From contig OY755236.1 in NCBI GenBank assembly GCA_963576725.1, positions 70,340,379 through 70,404,378 on the forward strand: a DNA stretch of 64,000 nucleotides. Direction: 5' to 3'. Source of the stretch: Azorinus chamasolen. Lineage: Eukaryota > Mollusca > Bivalvia > Cardiida > Solecurtidae. The notes under the pieces were generated by a model. It was not told where the DNA came from, ran no database searches, and saw nothing but the letters and a program-made list of their open reading frames with translations. Shown here piece by piece: positions 43,478-56,855 of the stretch. How positions within the stretch are numbered: the stretch's first letter is position 1; every line of letters begins with the position of its first letter. The translations under genes and the position numbers were made by a program.

Positions 43478-44895
43478 TAAACCGGGAAGAAATGGAATAT
43501 ACCTTTTTTTCTCCGTTGTGAAATGATTATATCTTTTTAGGGCAGGGTGGGGAAGTAATGGCCTAGGCCTTTTTTCTCCCCTAAAATGATTTCATCTTTT
43601 CAGATGTACGGGTATGTTAAATAATGTGCCTTAGCATTTTTCTCAGCCGTGAAATGATTGTGTTTTTCTGTTGGGGGTGGAGGGTGATTGCCTCTGCTTT
43701 TTTCTCGGCTATGAAATGATATATTTACTGAGATTATAAGTGGGGAAGAAATGGCCCAGTCCATTTTTGCTCCCTTGTGAAATGATCTTATCGTTTCAGA
43801 TGGGGGGGGGGGGGGGGGGGGGGAGAGAATAATTTATGCAAGATTTTCTCCCCTGTGAATATGTTTGTATTTTTCAAAGAGTTTGGGGAAGAAATAGATT
43901 AGGCCAGTTTTCTCGCCTGTGAAATGATTATATCCTTTATCCTTTAAGAGTGGGGTGGGGAAGAAATGGCTTAGGCCTTTTTCTCCCCCTGTGAAATGAT
44001 TATATTTTACTCTCTGTGTGTGTTTGGGGGGGGGGGGGGGGCTAGCTAGAAAAACTAGCCTAGGCTGTTTCTTCCTCCTACCTTTGAAACCGTTTTCACA
44101 GGAAAGAAAAGTCATTCTTCCCTCCACATCTCTTTGAAGGATATTCACATGGGGAAAAACTGGCCAAGGGTATCCCCCCCACCTTCTCTCTCTCTTTGAA
44201 ACCATTTTGAAAATGCCTTTCTTCCCCTCATCTCTTTGAAACATATAAACAATTCACAGGGGAGGAAAAAACTGGCCTAGGCCATTTCTTCCCACCATCA
44301 CTTTGAAGCATATTCACATACAACCATAATTATTAATTGGGAGGAAAAGAAGCCCAGGCTAATTATTTTCCCTAGGTCAAACAATGTGGAATGGACTGGG
44401 GAGGGGGGAGACCCCATCTCTTAGAAACATATGCCCAGGGGAGAAAAACTGGCCAAGGCTATTTCTTCCCACCTCACAACCATCTCTTTGAAGCATATTC
44501 ACAGGAGAGAAAAACTAGCCTGGGCTATTTCTTCCACGCATCTCTCAGAAACACATGCCCAGGGGAGAAAAAACTGGCATAGGCTATTTCTCCCCCCCCC
44601 CCCCCCATCTCTTTGAAGCATATTCACTGGGGGGAAACTAGCCTAGGCTATTTCTTCACCCCATCTGTTTGAAAAATTATGTCCATCTTCTGGAAACATA
44701 TTCATGGGGAGAAAAATTGGCCTAAGCTATTTCTTCCCCTCCCCCTTCCATCTGTTTGAAACATATAAAACTCATGGGGAAAAAATCTGGTCTAGACTAT
44801 TTCTTTCCCCATCCCTTTGAAAAATACATAAAATTTAACAGGGGAAAATTGTCTAAGCTATTTCCCCCTCTATCTCTTTGAGATATATATATATA
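43478..44895. repeat. Degenerate 60-80 bp array with TGGCCTAGGC motif (copy A)
   Basis: The first half repeats GTGAAATGATTATATCTTTT, GTGGGGAAGAAATGGCCTAG, CCTTTTTCTCCCCTG. From about 44060 the sense changes to CTCTTTGAAACATATTCACA, GGGGAGAAAAACTGGCC, TAGGCTATTTCTTCCC. Contains G runs of 22 (43802-43823) and about 13, and a C run at about 44591. Confidence 0.8.
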
Positions 44896-45179
44896 ACAAG
44901 AGCACCGCAAGACGGGGCAATATACGCCCGAATGCTGTTCTATAAAATTATGTTGAAAAATAAAGGAGCAGTTAGTTGCACAAGAAATTGCTACCCGAAA
45001 CTATCAAAGGGCAATAACTCCAGAATGAAAAATATCACAAGATATGAGCATGGTAAGAACAGTGTACATAGCAATCATTTTCAGACTTTCAGACTTTTTT
45101 GAACTTTGGAAAAAAAGTCGAGAAAGTTTAAACCGAACGTGACATAAGTGCGTTTAACCTTTCACCTTCAAATATGACT

Positions 45180-46135
45180 GACCTTAAAGGTAATGATGTA
45201 GGTCTAGTTAGCTACAGCCAGGACACAAAATTTGCTAACGCTCTATTTGTGACCTTGACCTTGAAAGTTCACAATTGGGTTTTGTATGCAACACACCTTC
45301 AAGTGATACTGAAGCCCTATTTGTGACCTTGACCTTGAAAGTTCACAATTGGGTTTTGTACGCGACACACCTTCAAGTGATACTGAACATATGTGTGAAA
45401 GAATTTGAAAATCGGAGAAAAAATGAGTAAGTATAGCCAGGACACGAATTTGCTAACGGACGGACAGAATTGCTAACGCCCTATTTGTGACCTTGACCTT
45501 GAAAGTTCACCATTGGGTTTTGTACGCGACACACCTTCAAGTGATACTGAACATATGTGTGAAAGAATTTTGAAAATTGGTGAAAAGATGAGTAAGTTTT
45601 ACCAAGGACACGAAATTGCTAACGCCCTATTTGTGACCTTGACCTTGAAAGTTCACAATTGGGTTTTGTACGCGACACACCTTCAAGTGATACTGAACAT
45701 TTGTGTGAAAGAATTTTGAAAATCGGAGAAAAAATGAGTAAGTTATAGCCAGGACACGAATTTGCTAACGGACGGACGGACAGAATTGCTAACGCCCTAT
45801 TTGTGACCTTGACCTTGAAAGTTCACCATTGGGTTTTGTACGCGACACACCTTCAAGTGATACTGAACATACGTGTGAAAGAATTTTGAAAATTGGTGAA
45901 AAGATGAGTAAGTTTTAGCAAGGACACGAAAATTGCTAACGCCCTATTTGTGACCTTGACCTTGAAAGTTCACAATTGGGTTTTGTACGCGACACACCTT
46001 CAAGTGATACTGAACATTTGTGTGAAAGAATTTGAAAATCGGAGAAAAAATGAGTAAGTTATAGCCAGGACACGAATTTGCTAACGGACGGACGGACGGA
46101 CGGACAGACAGACAGACGACACCCAGCCAGACGGC
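45180..46135. repeat. ~150-bp satellite with TGACCTTGACCTTGAAAG (copy A)
   Basis: About six units: GCTAACGCCCTATTTGTGAC, CTTGACCTTGAAAGTTCACA, GGGTTTTGTACGCGACACAC, CTTCAAGTGATACTGAACAT, AATCGGAGAAAAAATGAGTA. Two unit types alternate (CACAATTGGG with AATCGGAG; CACCATTGGG with AATTGGTG), some with GGACGGAC inserts. Ends in GGAC/GACA tracts and CCCTTCGGGCGTATAAAA. Confidence 0.9.
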
Positions 46136-46212
46136 CAGACGATGGAGACCATAACATAATACGACCCTTCGGGCGTATAAAAAATCACAGAGGAGAAACA
46201 CTGGCTTCAACT

Positions 46213-46224
46213 ACCCCCCCCCCC

Positions 46225-46264
<40 letters not shown>
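46213..46264. repeat. C run and CA microsatellite (copy A, short allele)
   Basis: C run followed by about 19 CA repeats; the same place in copy B has more than 50. Confidence 0.95.
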
Positions 46265-46266
<2 letters not shown>

Positions 46267-46329
46267 ACAATCTCTTTCTTTACACACTAAATGTTATTGA
46301 ATACCCCCCGCTCAGTTGTTCTTGATCTC

Positions 46330-47095
46330 AAATCAAACTAGGTTTTTTTCTACTGTTTGACCTAATGACCTAGTTCTTGACCCCACATAACCCACTTTCA
46401 AACTCGTCTGAGAGTTTATCAAACCATTTCTTCTGATAAAGTTTCATGAAAATTCAGCAAAAAAGGAGAGTGTTCACAATTTTTTTTCTAGTATTTAACC
46501 TAATGACCTAGGTTTTGATCCCACATAACCCACTTTCTGACTCATCCGAGATTTTATTAGGACAATCATTCTGATCATATTTCATGAAGATTTGGCTAAA
46601 AATGTTACCTCTAGAGTGTACACAAGGATTTCCTACTATTTGACCTAGTGACATAGTTTTTGACTCTACATGACCCACTTTCTAACATGTCCAAGAATCT
46701 ATTAAGACAATCATTCTGACCAAGTTGCATGAAGATTGGGCTACAATTTGACCTCTAGAGTGTTCACAAAGTTTTCCTATTTGATCTAATGACCTAGTTG
46801 TTTACCCCACATGACCTACATTCAAATCTGTCCGAGAATCTATCAAGACAATCATTCTGACCAAGTTTCATGAAGATTGGGCTAAAAATGTTACATCTAG
46901 AGTGTTCACAAGGTGTTCCTACTGTTTGACCTAGTGACCTTTATCTGCCCCACATGACCTACTTTCAAACCCGTCCGAGAATTTATCAAGACAATCATTC
47001 TGACCAAGTTTCATGAAGATTGGGCTTAAATGTGACCTCTAGACTGTTCACAAGGTTTTCTATTTGCCCTAATGACCTAGTTGTTTACCGTACAT
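46330..47095. repeat. ~135-bp array with GACCTAGTGACCTAG (copy A)
   Basis: Six units: TTTGACCTAATGACCTAG, 'ccccacataacccactttc', 'tcgtccgagaatttatca', 'agacaatcattctgacca', AGTTTCATGAAGATTGGGCT, 'gacctctagagtgttcacaa'. I recall this as a frequent repeat in bivalve genomes. Confidence 0.9.
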
Positions 47096-47265
47096 TTTCA
47101 AAAATGTTACACCACCAGAAGTGTTTACCAGAAATAATACAGTATACATGTATTTAATATCACTGAAGGCGATATAACATAATACCTGATCAATTATCAA
47201 TCCAATTCACTCCATATTCAAATTTGGACAGTATCTAATGACAATACAAATAGCAAATAAGTTAC

Positions 47266-47327
47266 CTTCACTTTCTAAATCTCTTTCTTTGATCTCGTCT
47301 CCTTGGAAATACTGTGTCTACCAACTC
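47266..47327 (-). other. Exon-like segment with strong splice signals (copy A)
   Basis: On the minus strand, acceptor TTATTGTCTTTTGTAG|GAG and donor GAAG|GTAACT bound 62 nt. One frame reads ELVDTVFPRRRDQRKRFRK then TGA two bases before the donor; the other frames stop early. It could be a last coding exon or chance. It recurs at 57027-57088 and, with one amino-acid change, at 63627-63688. No partner exon found. Confidence 0.3.
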
Positions 47328-47394
47328 CTACAAAAGACAATAAATAAAATGTAACCAAGTCCAGATAATATGCGTAAATTTAAACATTGACAAG

Positions 47395-47475
47395 AATAGT
47401 TCCTGAGACTATTTCTCCATCAAACCCTATACTGTGACCAGTCTTTAGAATCGTCTCAAGGAAGGTTTTAGTATT
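47395..47475. repeat. FE half-element (copy A)
   Basis: CTATTTCTCCATCAAACCCT, ATACTGTGACCAGTCTTTAG, AATCGTCTCAAGG. Also at 57170-57235 and 63770-63830. Confidence 0.7.
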
Positions 47476-47589
47476 TAGATATGTATATTTTACTGTAGCT
47501 CTGTGCAAAAAAAAAGAGTATCTTTAATAGCTCATTGAGTAGTGTATTGTAAAATTTATGCCTGCATGCCATCATGAAGATATGAAGCG

Positions 47590-48112
47590 CTTTTTCAAAC
47601 AAGAGGGCCATGATGGCCCTGAAATCGCTCACCAGAGGGAAAGATTTTTAAAGTTTCAACTACATGTATGTTTCTAAACAAAACTGGACACCTGTTTTGT
47701 GGGGTGTTATTTGACCCTTTCTCTGTATAATTATAATGGCAAGCTTTCTGGGATGATTTGCTTTATTATAAATATTTTCTAAGTCCAATACCGAACGTTT
47801 ACCGACCGTTAACTTGGAAAGCATATATCGCACAAAAAATATGTGGAAAAGTTTCATTTTCCATTACATTTTACTACACATAACCTAACAACTCCTTGAT
47901 ATATTGCGTATTTAGAAACGAACGCCAACCCTTGTAGAGCACGTTTCGTAACAAAACCAGTTCACACCTGAACGTTTCGAACCCCTTCAGAATTAGAGTA
48001 CTGATGATTGTTTCAAAGCAGAAATTGTATAAAAATCGCGATTTCAACAATTTATACAAACGGAATTGTTATGGAAATGGAAAATTAAAACTTGTTAAGA
48101 ATAACTGGTGAT
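47590..48112. other. Dispersed-repeat head, otherwise unassigned
   Basis: CAAGAGGGCCATGATGGCCC and GAAATCGCTCACC at 47598-47635 look like the 5' end of a common mollusc repeat. 47660-48059 has two short open frames on the minus strand, identical in copy B, without domains or splice context. Confidence 0.5.
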
Positions 48113-49818
48113 AATAACCATTGTGATAAATAGAGCATTTGCCTTAGTGATAAATAGAGCATTTGCTCCATAAGAGTAAATGCACTATTTATCACAATGG
48201 TTTCAAATCTACACGATTCTGAAATTTTCCTTTTCTCTAATTAACCCTTTTCCTCATATAAACATGTTTTCACGCATTTGCAAACAGAGTAGACCCAGAT
48301 TTACCTCTTTGAATAAGCAGACGACATTTCTAACATATGACAACCCTATCACAGCTTAGCAGGACTTAACCAAAATTAGCACACAGTTTGAACTCAGATC
48401 TGACACATACCGGTATGTAACTTTATATGTGGTTTGTATATGAGTTAATTTACTCCTATGGAGCAAATGCTCTATTTATCACAATGGTTTGAAATCTACA
48501 CAATTCTGAAATTTTCATCTTCTCTAATTAATGCTCCTTATCAGTAGATTTATTCAAAGAGGTAGGATCTGAAAAAAGCCTTTGTGATAAATAGAGCATT
48601 TGCTAATCATTGTGATAAATAGAGCAAAAGCTCCATAGGAGTAAATGTTCTATTTATCACAAAAGTTTCAAATCTACACAATTCTGAAATTTTCCTTTTC
48701 TATAATTAATGCTCCTTATCAGTAGATTTATTCAAAGCGGTAGGATCTGAAAAAAGCCTTTGTGATAAATGGAGCATTTGCTCCATAGGAGTAAATGCTC
48801 TATTTATCACAATGGTTTCAAATCTACACAATTCTGAAATTTTCCTTTTCTCTAATTAATGCTCCTTATCAGTAGATTTATTCAAAGAGGTATAATGGTC
48901 ACTTTATGAAACCATTGTGATAAATAGAGCATTTGCCTTTTGTGATAAATAGAGCATTTACTCCATAAGAGTAAATGCACTATTTATCACAATGGTTTCA
49001 AATCTAAACAATTCTGAAATTTTCCTTTTCTCTAATTAACCCTTTTCCTCATATAAACATGTTTTCACGCATTTGCAAATAAGAGTAGACCCAGATTTAC
49101 CTCTTTGAATAAGCAGACAACATTTCTAACAGATGACAACCCTATCACTGCTTAGCATGACTTGACCAAAATTAGCACACAGTTTGGATTCTGATCTGAC
49201 ACAGACCGGTATGTAACTTTATATGTGGTTTGTATATGAGTTAATTTACTCCTATAGAGCAAATGCTCTATTTATCACAATGGTTTGAAATCTATACAAT
49301 TCTGAAATTTTCCTTATCAGTAGATTTATTCAAAGAGGTAGGATCTGAAAAAAGCCTTTGTGATAAATAGAGCATTTGCTAACCATTGTGATAAATAGAG
49401 CAAAAGCTCCATAGGAGTAAATGTTCTATTTGTCACAATGGTGTCAAATCTACACAATTCTGAAATTTTCCTTTTCTATAATTAATGCTCCTTATCAGTA
49501 GATTTATTCAAAGAGGTAGGATCTGAAAAAAGCCTTTGTGATAAATAGAGCATTTGCTCCATAGGTGTAAATGCTCTATTTATCACCATGGTTTCAAATC
49601 TACACAATTCTGAAATTTTCCTTTTCTCTAATTAATGCTCCTTATCAGTAGATTTATTCAAAGAGGTAAAATAGTCACTTTATGAAACCATTGTGATAAA
49701 TAGAGCATTTTCTCCAGAGGAGTAAATGCTCTATTTATCACAATGGTTTCAAATCTACACAATTCTGAAATTTTTCAAGAGGCAGATTCTGAAAATATCC
49801 TATGAGGGAATGGGTTAA
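48113..49818. repeat. Cluster of FA cores in ~800-bp higher-order units (copy A)
   Basis: AACCATTGTGATAAATAGAG opens near-identical blocks at 48117 and 48913, period about 796 bp. Each block contains about five FA cores (TTTGCTCCATAGGAGTAAAT centre) and TTTTCCTTTTCTCTAATTAA right arms, plus one FB piece (TTAACCCTTTTCCTCATATA, AGAGTAGACCCAGATTTACC). A last FA end GAGGGAATGGGTTAA closes it at 49818. Confidence 0.9.
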
Positions 49819-49929
49819 AAAACAGTGTGAGCAAACAGAGAGTTTTGACCAGGAACTTGACCTATTCAGTGATTATGCAACACAGATGGAGTGACCTCAA
49901 TCCCTCTAGTTCAGAGGAACCTTTATAGT

Positions 49930-50390
49930 GTAAAATAATATTTTAAAGTATAACCAACTGGGCAGGGCCAATTTTAACCTCAGAACTATGATATTTACCA
50001 ATGTCAATAAGGAATACCAAGTAAATCTATACACCAAATATCCAAGCTCTGTGACATGTAGTTTTTGACAAAAAGATTTTTGAAGTTTTCCCCATGCCTA
50101 ACCTAAGTGAGGCCAGCATTCTGCTACTTGTACAGAAAACAACAGTCAGCTAGAAAAAACTGGCCACCCCTCGGGCCGTGGCGGGGCCAATTTTGACCCC
50201 AGGGGCATTATTTATATAACTTTTGTAGAGGACCTATAGGTGATGCTATGTGCCAAAGATGAAAGCTGAGAACCCTGTAGATTCAGAGGAGAAGACTTTT
50301 AAAGTTCAAATTGTTGACGCCGGACGACGGACGACAGACATCAGGCGATCACAAAAGCTCACCCTGAGCACTTTGTGCTCTGGTGAGCTA
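49930..50390. repeat. M1 dispersed repeat (copy A end)
   Basis: ACTGGGCAGGGCCAATTTTA ... GTGGCGGGGCCAATTTTGAC ... CGGACGACGGACGACAG ... hairpin AGCTCACCCTGAGCACTTTG, TGCTCTGGTGAGCT. The duplication junction lies exactly at the end of this hairpin. Confidence 0.8.
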
Positions 50391-52112
50391 ATCCAGTTTA
50401 TAAAGCACAACATATGTTTAAAGTTCAACCCTCTCACTGCCGAAGTCGCACAAATGCACCACGACAAGTAGTGCAGTTCTAGATCAGACGCCGCCATTTC
50501 AAGGCGGCATCTGATTAGGGACTTCACTTTTTGTCTCATTCTCTATGTCTATATATGTGCTTTATTCTTTCGAATTTGCATTTATTTATCTCATTTCCTT
50601 ATTGTACCGAATGTTTTAACAAAGTCAGGAGTTCAGACAACAATTAGAAATTTGGCGCCGAAAGGGTTAAGGCTAACATACAGTCAATTTTGATATTTTG
50701 AAATCAAATAACTCAAACGTTTTGATAACTCAAAGTAACAGTGTGGTCCTTCCAAAATGCACAATGCAGATTTGTTCTAAAATGTATCATGACACATATC
50801 TAGCATTGTTTTCCTCCTATATCAAACTACAAAATTCTTACATTTTCCTTTTCTCTAGTTAAAATGCTCCTTTTCGGTACATTTATTCAAAGAGGTTGGA
50901 TCTAAAATTGGCATGTGAGGCAGTGGGCTAATGTCCAGGATGTTATTATTTCTTACATTAATATTCATGGAGTAATACAACACACTTATAAATTCTTTAA
51001 ATGCTGAAAATTCTAAGTGAACTAACCAACTACCGTTTAACAATGGAGTCCATTCAGTGTAAAAACTTATGTTTGATAGAGATTTCTAAACTATAAACAG
51101 TGTTAACCCTAATAAGAGGGCTTCTCCAGGAGCTCTGGTACTAATCTGGGAAATCATGTGCACTGAAACCAGAGTACACTTGTTTCTCACATACAAGGGT
51201 TAAATTAACCCTGAGTTAATTTCCTGTTCAATATTAATGTAAGAAGTAATGACATCATAAATATTTATAAGCTTATTTTTAAATAGCGTAATTATATATG
51301 TACACATGAATGTTTGGTATTAGTAGAAACTGTAGAATCAGATCTTAAATAATATCATATGCAAAAAGAGCAGGCCCAAATAAGATGGCTCCTATAGGAG
51401 CTGGCTGATCTGGGTCTACTGTTTGCAAATGCATGAAAAACAAAACATTTATATGAAGGCAAGCATTTATCAAAATACCAAAATTAATGGCATATGACAC
51501 CAATTAATGTCAAAAAGCCCATAAAACACCAAATGGATAAAGCAAAAAAAAATAAACACAGGTGCAACTTTCTTAAAAAATCGAAATATAAATATGTTAA
51601 GAAGTTATTTTAGCACACCGGTGTAGGTGTAACAGGCCTATTTTCGCCTGGCCAGTCCCCCCCCCCCCCCCAAGAGAAAACAGCCCCCGCCCTTAGTCCA
51701 GTTTCCTCCTTCTCCAGTCGGGGGAGGGAGGGGGGGAGGGGGGATGGGCCTGGGCCCTTTTTTCTCCCTTGTAAAATGATAATATATTTTCTAAATTGGG
51801 TAGGGTTGATTTGGCCTTTTTATAATCTCACAATGAAAGTCTTTTTTGAGGTATATAGGAGTCATCTTGGTGGTTGGTTGTCGGCGGTCTGTAGACTTTG
51901 TTTTGGTAATTTTGGTAATTTTTGGCAATCAAGGCTGCTGTGTGGGTGTATTCCATCACCTTTAGTGATGATTCTAGTCCACCCCCCACCCCCCCCACCC
52001 CCCCACCACACACACACACACGCACGCAAACACGCACGCACACACACTTCTTTCCTCCCATGCAAACTGATTACATGTATATCGGTCAAGGTCGGATGGG
52101 GAAGAAGGTTGT

Positions 52113-53165
52113 CAGACGTTTCGCTACCCATACCATTTCGCTACAGTCATTTCGCTACCCTCCGAGAAGTCATTTCGCTACCCTGATCATTTCGCTACCT
52201 GTAAGTTTCGCTACCTATCGAATTTAATAGGAAAACCAATATTGTTGCGGGATGGTTAGTGATTTGAGAGTCGAACTTATTAACATATAATAAATATCTA
52301 TATTCAGATACCAAAATGAATTATAGGAATATTGGAAAATAAAGTGTTATGTCAGAGGATGAATGATGTGTCTTAATTTTAGAAATACAGACCCGGTATA
52401 AATGTAATATAAATAATGACTTAAAATTATTATAATTAACTACATTGATTATACCGATGTATCGTTTGTCAAGCAAACAATCATTAATTACAAACACATA
52501 CTTATGACACCGTTGTTTGGCCATTGTTTAGCAGGTCCACTTGACAATATTGTCCACTCAAAGATCACAGGTACCGCCTATAAGCCGATTAGATATGTAT
52601 ATCGGTATGTGACACATGGACACGTGCTACATTCATTTTTTGCTTATTGCAGTTTTGCTCTTGTTCCATTGATATATAATATGACCCTTGCATTACGATC
52701 AAATGAAAATACAATTTACTTTTTAACCCTTTCCCACATACAAACAGGTTTTAACTCATTTACCAACAGAGAAGATCCAAATCAGATGGCTCCTATATTA
52801 TAGGATCAGTGTCTGCTCTGTTTGCTGATATAATAAGTTCTGATTCTTTTCTTTTTGAAATGGCTACAATGTTTCGTCCATTTCATTATATTGATTTTGT
52901 CAAAATGTGAATGTTTCATTCGGATCCAAACTGTTTGCCTATGCTGCTACGCTCGGTATTTCAAATTGATAAAGGTATCTTTTTCATCTGTTAAACTGTT
53001 ATCGTCCAAATCAATTCAATCTGTGAATAAATCTGTGAATAATTATAATTAATTGGGTGACAGGGTAGCGAAATGACTTCCCGTAAGGATGCAAAATGAC
53101 TGTTGCGAAATGGTCAGGGTAGCGAAATGGTCAAGGTAGCGAAACGCTGTGTAGCGAAACGTCTG
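52113..53165. mobile_element. TTTCGCTACC element (copy B)
   Basis: Same termini as 42436-43477; 11 bp longer owing to the CTTTTTGAAAT insertion next to the nested FB fragment (52727-52845). Confidence 0.8.
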
Positions 53166-54590
53166 TAAACCGGGAAGAAATGGAATATACCTTTTTTTCT
53201 CCGTTGTGAAATGATTATATCTTTTTAGGGCAGGGTGGGGAAGTAATGGCCTAGGCCTTTTTTCTCCCCTAAAATGATTTCATCTTTTCAGATGTACGGG
53301 TATGTTAAATAATGTGCCTAAGCATTTTTCTCAGCCGTGAAATGATTGTGTTTTTCTGTTGGGGGTGGAGGGTGATTGGCCTCTGCTTTTTTCTCGGCTA
53401 TGAAATGATATATTTACTGAGATTATAAGTGGGGAAGAAATGGCCCAGTCCATTTTTGCTCCCTTGTGAAATGATCTTATCGTTTCAGATGGGGGGGGGG
53501 GGGGGGGGGGGAGAGGGAGAATAATTTATGCAAGATTTTCTCCCCTGTGAATATGTTTGTATTTTTCAAAGAGTTTGGGGAAGAAATAGATTAGGCCAGT
53601 TTTCTCGCCTGTGAAATGATTATATCCTTTATCCTTTAAGAGTGGGGTGGGGAAGAAATGGCTTAGGCCTTTTTCTCCCCCTGTGAAATGATTATATTTT
53701 ACTCTCTGTGTGTGTTTGGGGGGGGGGGGGGCTAGCTAGAAAAACTAGCCTAGGCTGTTTCTTCCTCCTACCTTTGAAACCGTTTTCACAGGAAAGAAAA
53801 GTCATTCTTCCCTCCCACATCTCTTTGAAGGATATTCACATGGGGAAAAACTGGCCAAGGGTATCCCCCCCACCTTCTCTCTCTCTTTGAAACCATTTTG
53901 AAAATGCCTTTCTTCCCCTCATCTCTTTGAAACATATAAACAATTCACAGGGGAGGAAAAAACTGGCCTAGGCCATTTCTTCCCACCATCACTTTGAAGC
54001 ATATTCACATACAACCATAATTATTAATTGGGAGGAAAAGAAGCCCAGGCTAATTATTTTCCCTAGGTCAAACAATGTGGAATGGACTGGGGAGGGGGGA
54101 GACCCCATCTCTTAGAAACATATGCCCAGGGGAGAAAAACTGGCCAAGGCTATTTCTTCCCACCTCACAACCATCTCTTTGAAGCATATTCACAGGAGAG
54201 AAAAACTAGCCTGGGCTATTTCTTCCACGCATCTCTCAGAAACACATGCCCAGGGGAGAAAAACTGGCATAGGCTATTTCTCCCCCCCCCCCCCCATCTC
54301 TTTGAAGCATATTCACTGGGGGGAAACTAGCCTAGGCTATTTCTTCACCCCATCTGTTTGAAAAATTATGTCCATCTTCTGGAAACATATTCATGGGGAG
54401 AAAAATTGGCCTAAGCTATTTCTTCCCCTCCCCCTTCCATCTGTTTGAAACATATAAAACTCATGGGGAAAAAATCTGGTCTAGACTATTTCTTTCCCCA
54501 TCCCTTTGAAAAATACATAAAATTTAACAGGGGAAAATTGTCTAAGCTATTTCCCCCTCTATCTCTTTGAGATATATATATATAACAAGA
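53166..54590. repeat. TGGCCTAGGC array (copy B)
   Basis: Counterpart of 43478-44895; G run of 21 at 53491-53511. Confidence 0.8.
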
Positions 54591-54857
54591 GCACCGCAAG
54601 ACGGGGCAATATACGCCCGAATGCTGTTCTATAAAATTATGTTGAAAAATAAAGGAGCAGTTAGTTGCACAAGAAATTGCTACCCGAAACTATCAAAGGG
54701 CAATAACTCCAGAATGAAAAATATCCAAGATATGAGCATGGTAAGAACAGTGTACATAGCAATCATTTTCAGACTTTCAGACTTTTTTGAACTTTGGAAA
54801 AAAAGTCGAGAAAGTTTAAACCGAACGTGACATAAGTGCGTTTAACCTTTCACCTTC

Positions 54858-55840
54858 AAATATGACTGACCTTAAAGGTAATGATGTAGGTCTAGTTAGC
54901 TACAGCCAGGACACAAAATTTGCTAACGCTCTATTTGTGACCTTGACCTTGAAAGTTCACAATTGGGTTTTGTATGCAACACACCTTCAAGTGATACTGA
55001 AGCCCTATTTGTGACCTTGACCTTGAAAGTTCACAATTGGGTTTTGTACGCGACACACCTTCAAGTGATACTGAACATATGTGTGAAAGAATTTTGAAAA
55101 TCGGAGAAAAAATGAGTAAGTTATAGCCAGGACACGAATTTGCTAACGGACGGACAGAATTGCTAACGCCCTATTTGTGACCTTGACCTTGAAAGTTCAC
55201 CATTGGGTTTTGTACGCGACACACCTTCAAGTGATACTGAACATATGTGTGAAAGAATTTTGAAAATTGGTGAAAAGATGAGTAAGTTTTACCAAGGACA
55301 CGAAAATTGCTAACGCCCTATTTGTGACCTTGACCTTGAAAGTTCACAATTGGGTTTTGTACGCGACACACCTTCAAGTGATACTGAACATTTGTGTGAA
55401 AGAATTTTGAAAATCGGAGAAAAAATGAGTAAGTTATAGCCAGGACACGAATTTGCTAACGGACGGACGGACAGAATTGCTAACGCCCTATTTGTGACCT
55501 TGACCTTGAAAGTTCACCATTGGGTTTTGTACGCGACACACCTTCAAGTGATACTGAACATACGTGTGAAAGAATTTTGAAAATTGGTGAAAAGATGAGT
55601 AAGTTTTAGCAAGGACACGAAAATTGCTAACGCCCTATTTGTGACCTTGACCTTGAAAGTTCACAATTGGGTTTTGTACGCGACACACCTTCAAGTGATA
55701 CTGAACATTTGTGTGAAAGAATTTTGAAAATCGGAGAAAAAATGAGTAAGTTATAGCCAGGACACGAATTTGCTAACGGACGGACGGACAGACGGACAGA
55801 CAGACAGATGGACACCCAGCCAGACGGCCAGACGATGGAG
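54858..55840. repeat. TGACCTTGACCTTGAAAG satellite (copy B)
   Basis: Same unit order as copy A; the terminal GGAC/GACA tract differs slightly (GGACGGACAGACGGACAGAC). Confidence 0.9.
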
Positions 55841-55905
55841 ACCATAACATAATACGACCCTTCGGGCGTATAAAAAATCACAGAGGAGAAACACTGGCTT
55901 CAACT

Positions 55906-56035
<130 letters not shown>

Positions 56036-56099
56036 TCTTTCTTTACACACTAAATGTTATTGAATACCCCCGCTCAGTTGTCTTGATCTCAAATCAAAC

Positions 56100-56855
56100 T
56101 AGGTTTTTTTCTACTGTTTGACCTAATGACCTAGTTCTTGACCCCACATAACCCACTTTCAAACTCGTCTGAGAGTTTATCAAACCATTTCTTCTGATAA
56201 AGTTTCATGAAAATTCAGCAAAAAAGGAGAGTGTTCACAATTTTTTTTCTAGTATTTAACCTAATGACCTAGGTTTTGATCCCACATAACCCACTTTCTG
56301 ACTCATCCGAGATTTTATTAGGACAATCATTCTGATCATATTTCATGAAGATTTGGCTAAAAATGTTACCTCTAGAGTGTACACAAGGATTTCCTACTAT
56401 TTGACCTAGTGACATAGTTTTTGACTCTACATGACCCACTTTCTAACATGTCCAAGAATCTATTAAGACAATCATTCTGACCAAGTTGCATGAAGATTGG
56501 GCTACAATTTGACCTCTAGAGTGTTCACAAAGTTTTCCTATTTGATCTAATGACCTAGTTGTTTACCCCACATGACCTACATTCAAATCTGTCCGAGAAT
56601 CTATCAAGACAATCATTCTGACCAAGTTTCATGAAGATTGGGCTAAAAATGTTACATCTAGAGTGTTCACAAGGTGTTCCTACTGTTTGACCTAGTGACC
56701 TTTATCTGCCCCACATGACCTACTTTCAAACCCGTCCGAGAATTTATCAAGACAATCATTCTGACCAAGTTTCATGAAGATTGGGCTTAAATGTGACCTC
56801 TAGACTGTTCACAAGGTTTTCTATTTGCCCTAATGACCTAGTTGTTTACCGTACA
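56100..56855. repeat. GACCTAGTGACCTAG array (copy B)
   Basis: Same six units as 46330-47095. Confidence 0.9.

Larger units (their letters stand above)
40711..50390. repeat. Tandem segmental duplication, copy A (~9.68 kb)
   Basis: Starts at TAATCCAGTTTATAAAGC and ends at the M1 hairpin CTCTGGTGAGCTA, after which the start sequence follows at once (TA shared at the junction 50389-50390). Copy B is the same from end to end; the few differences I saw are in homopolymers, the CA tract, an 11-bp indel and rare substitutions. Confidence 0.95.

Noticed and set aside
47660..48059. Two short minus-strand ORFs (61 and 65 codons), identical in copy B
   Set aside because: Identity only reflects the recent duplication; no domain, composition bias or splice context supports coding.
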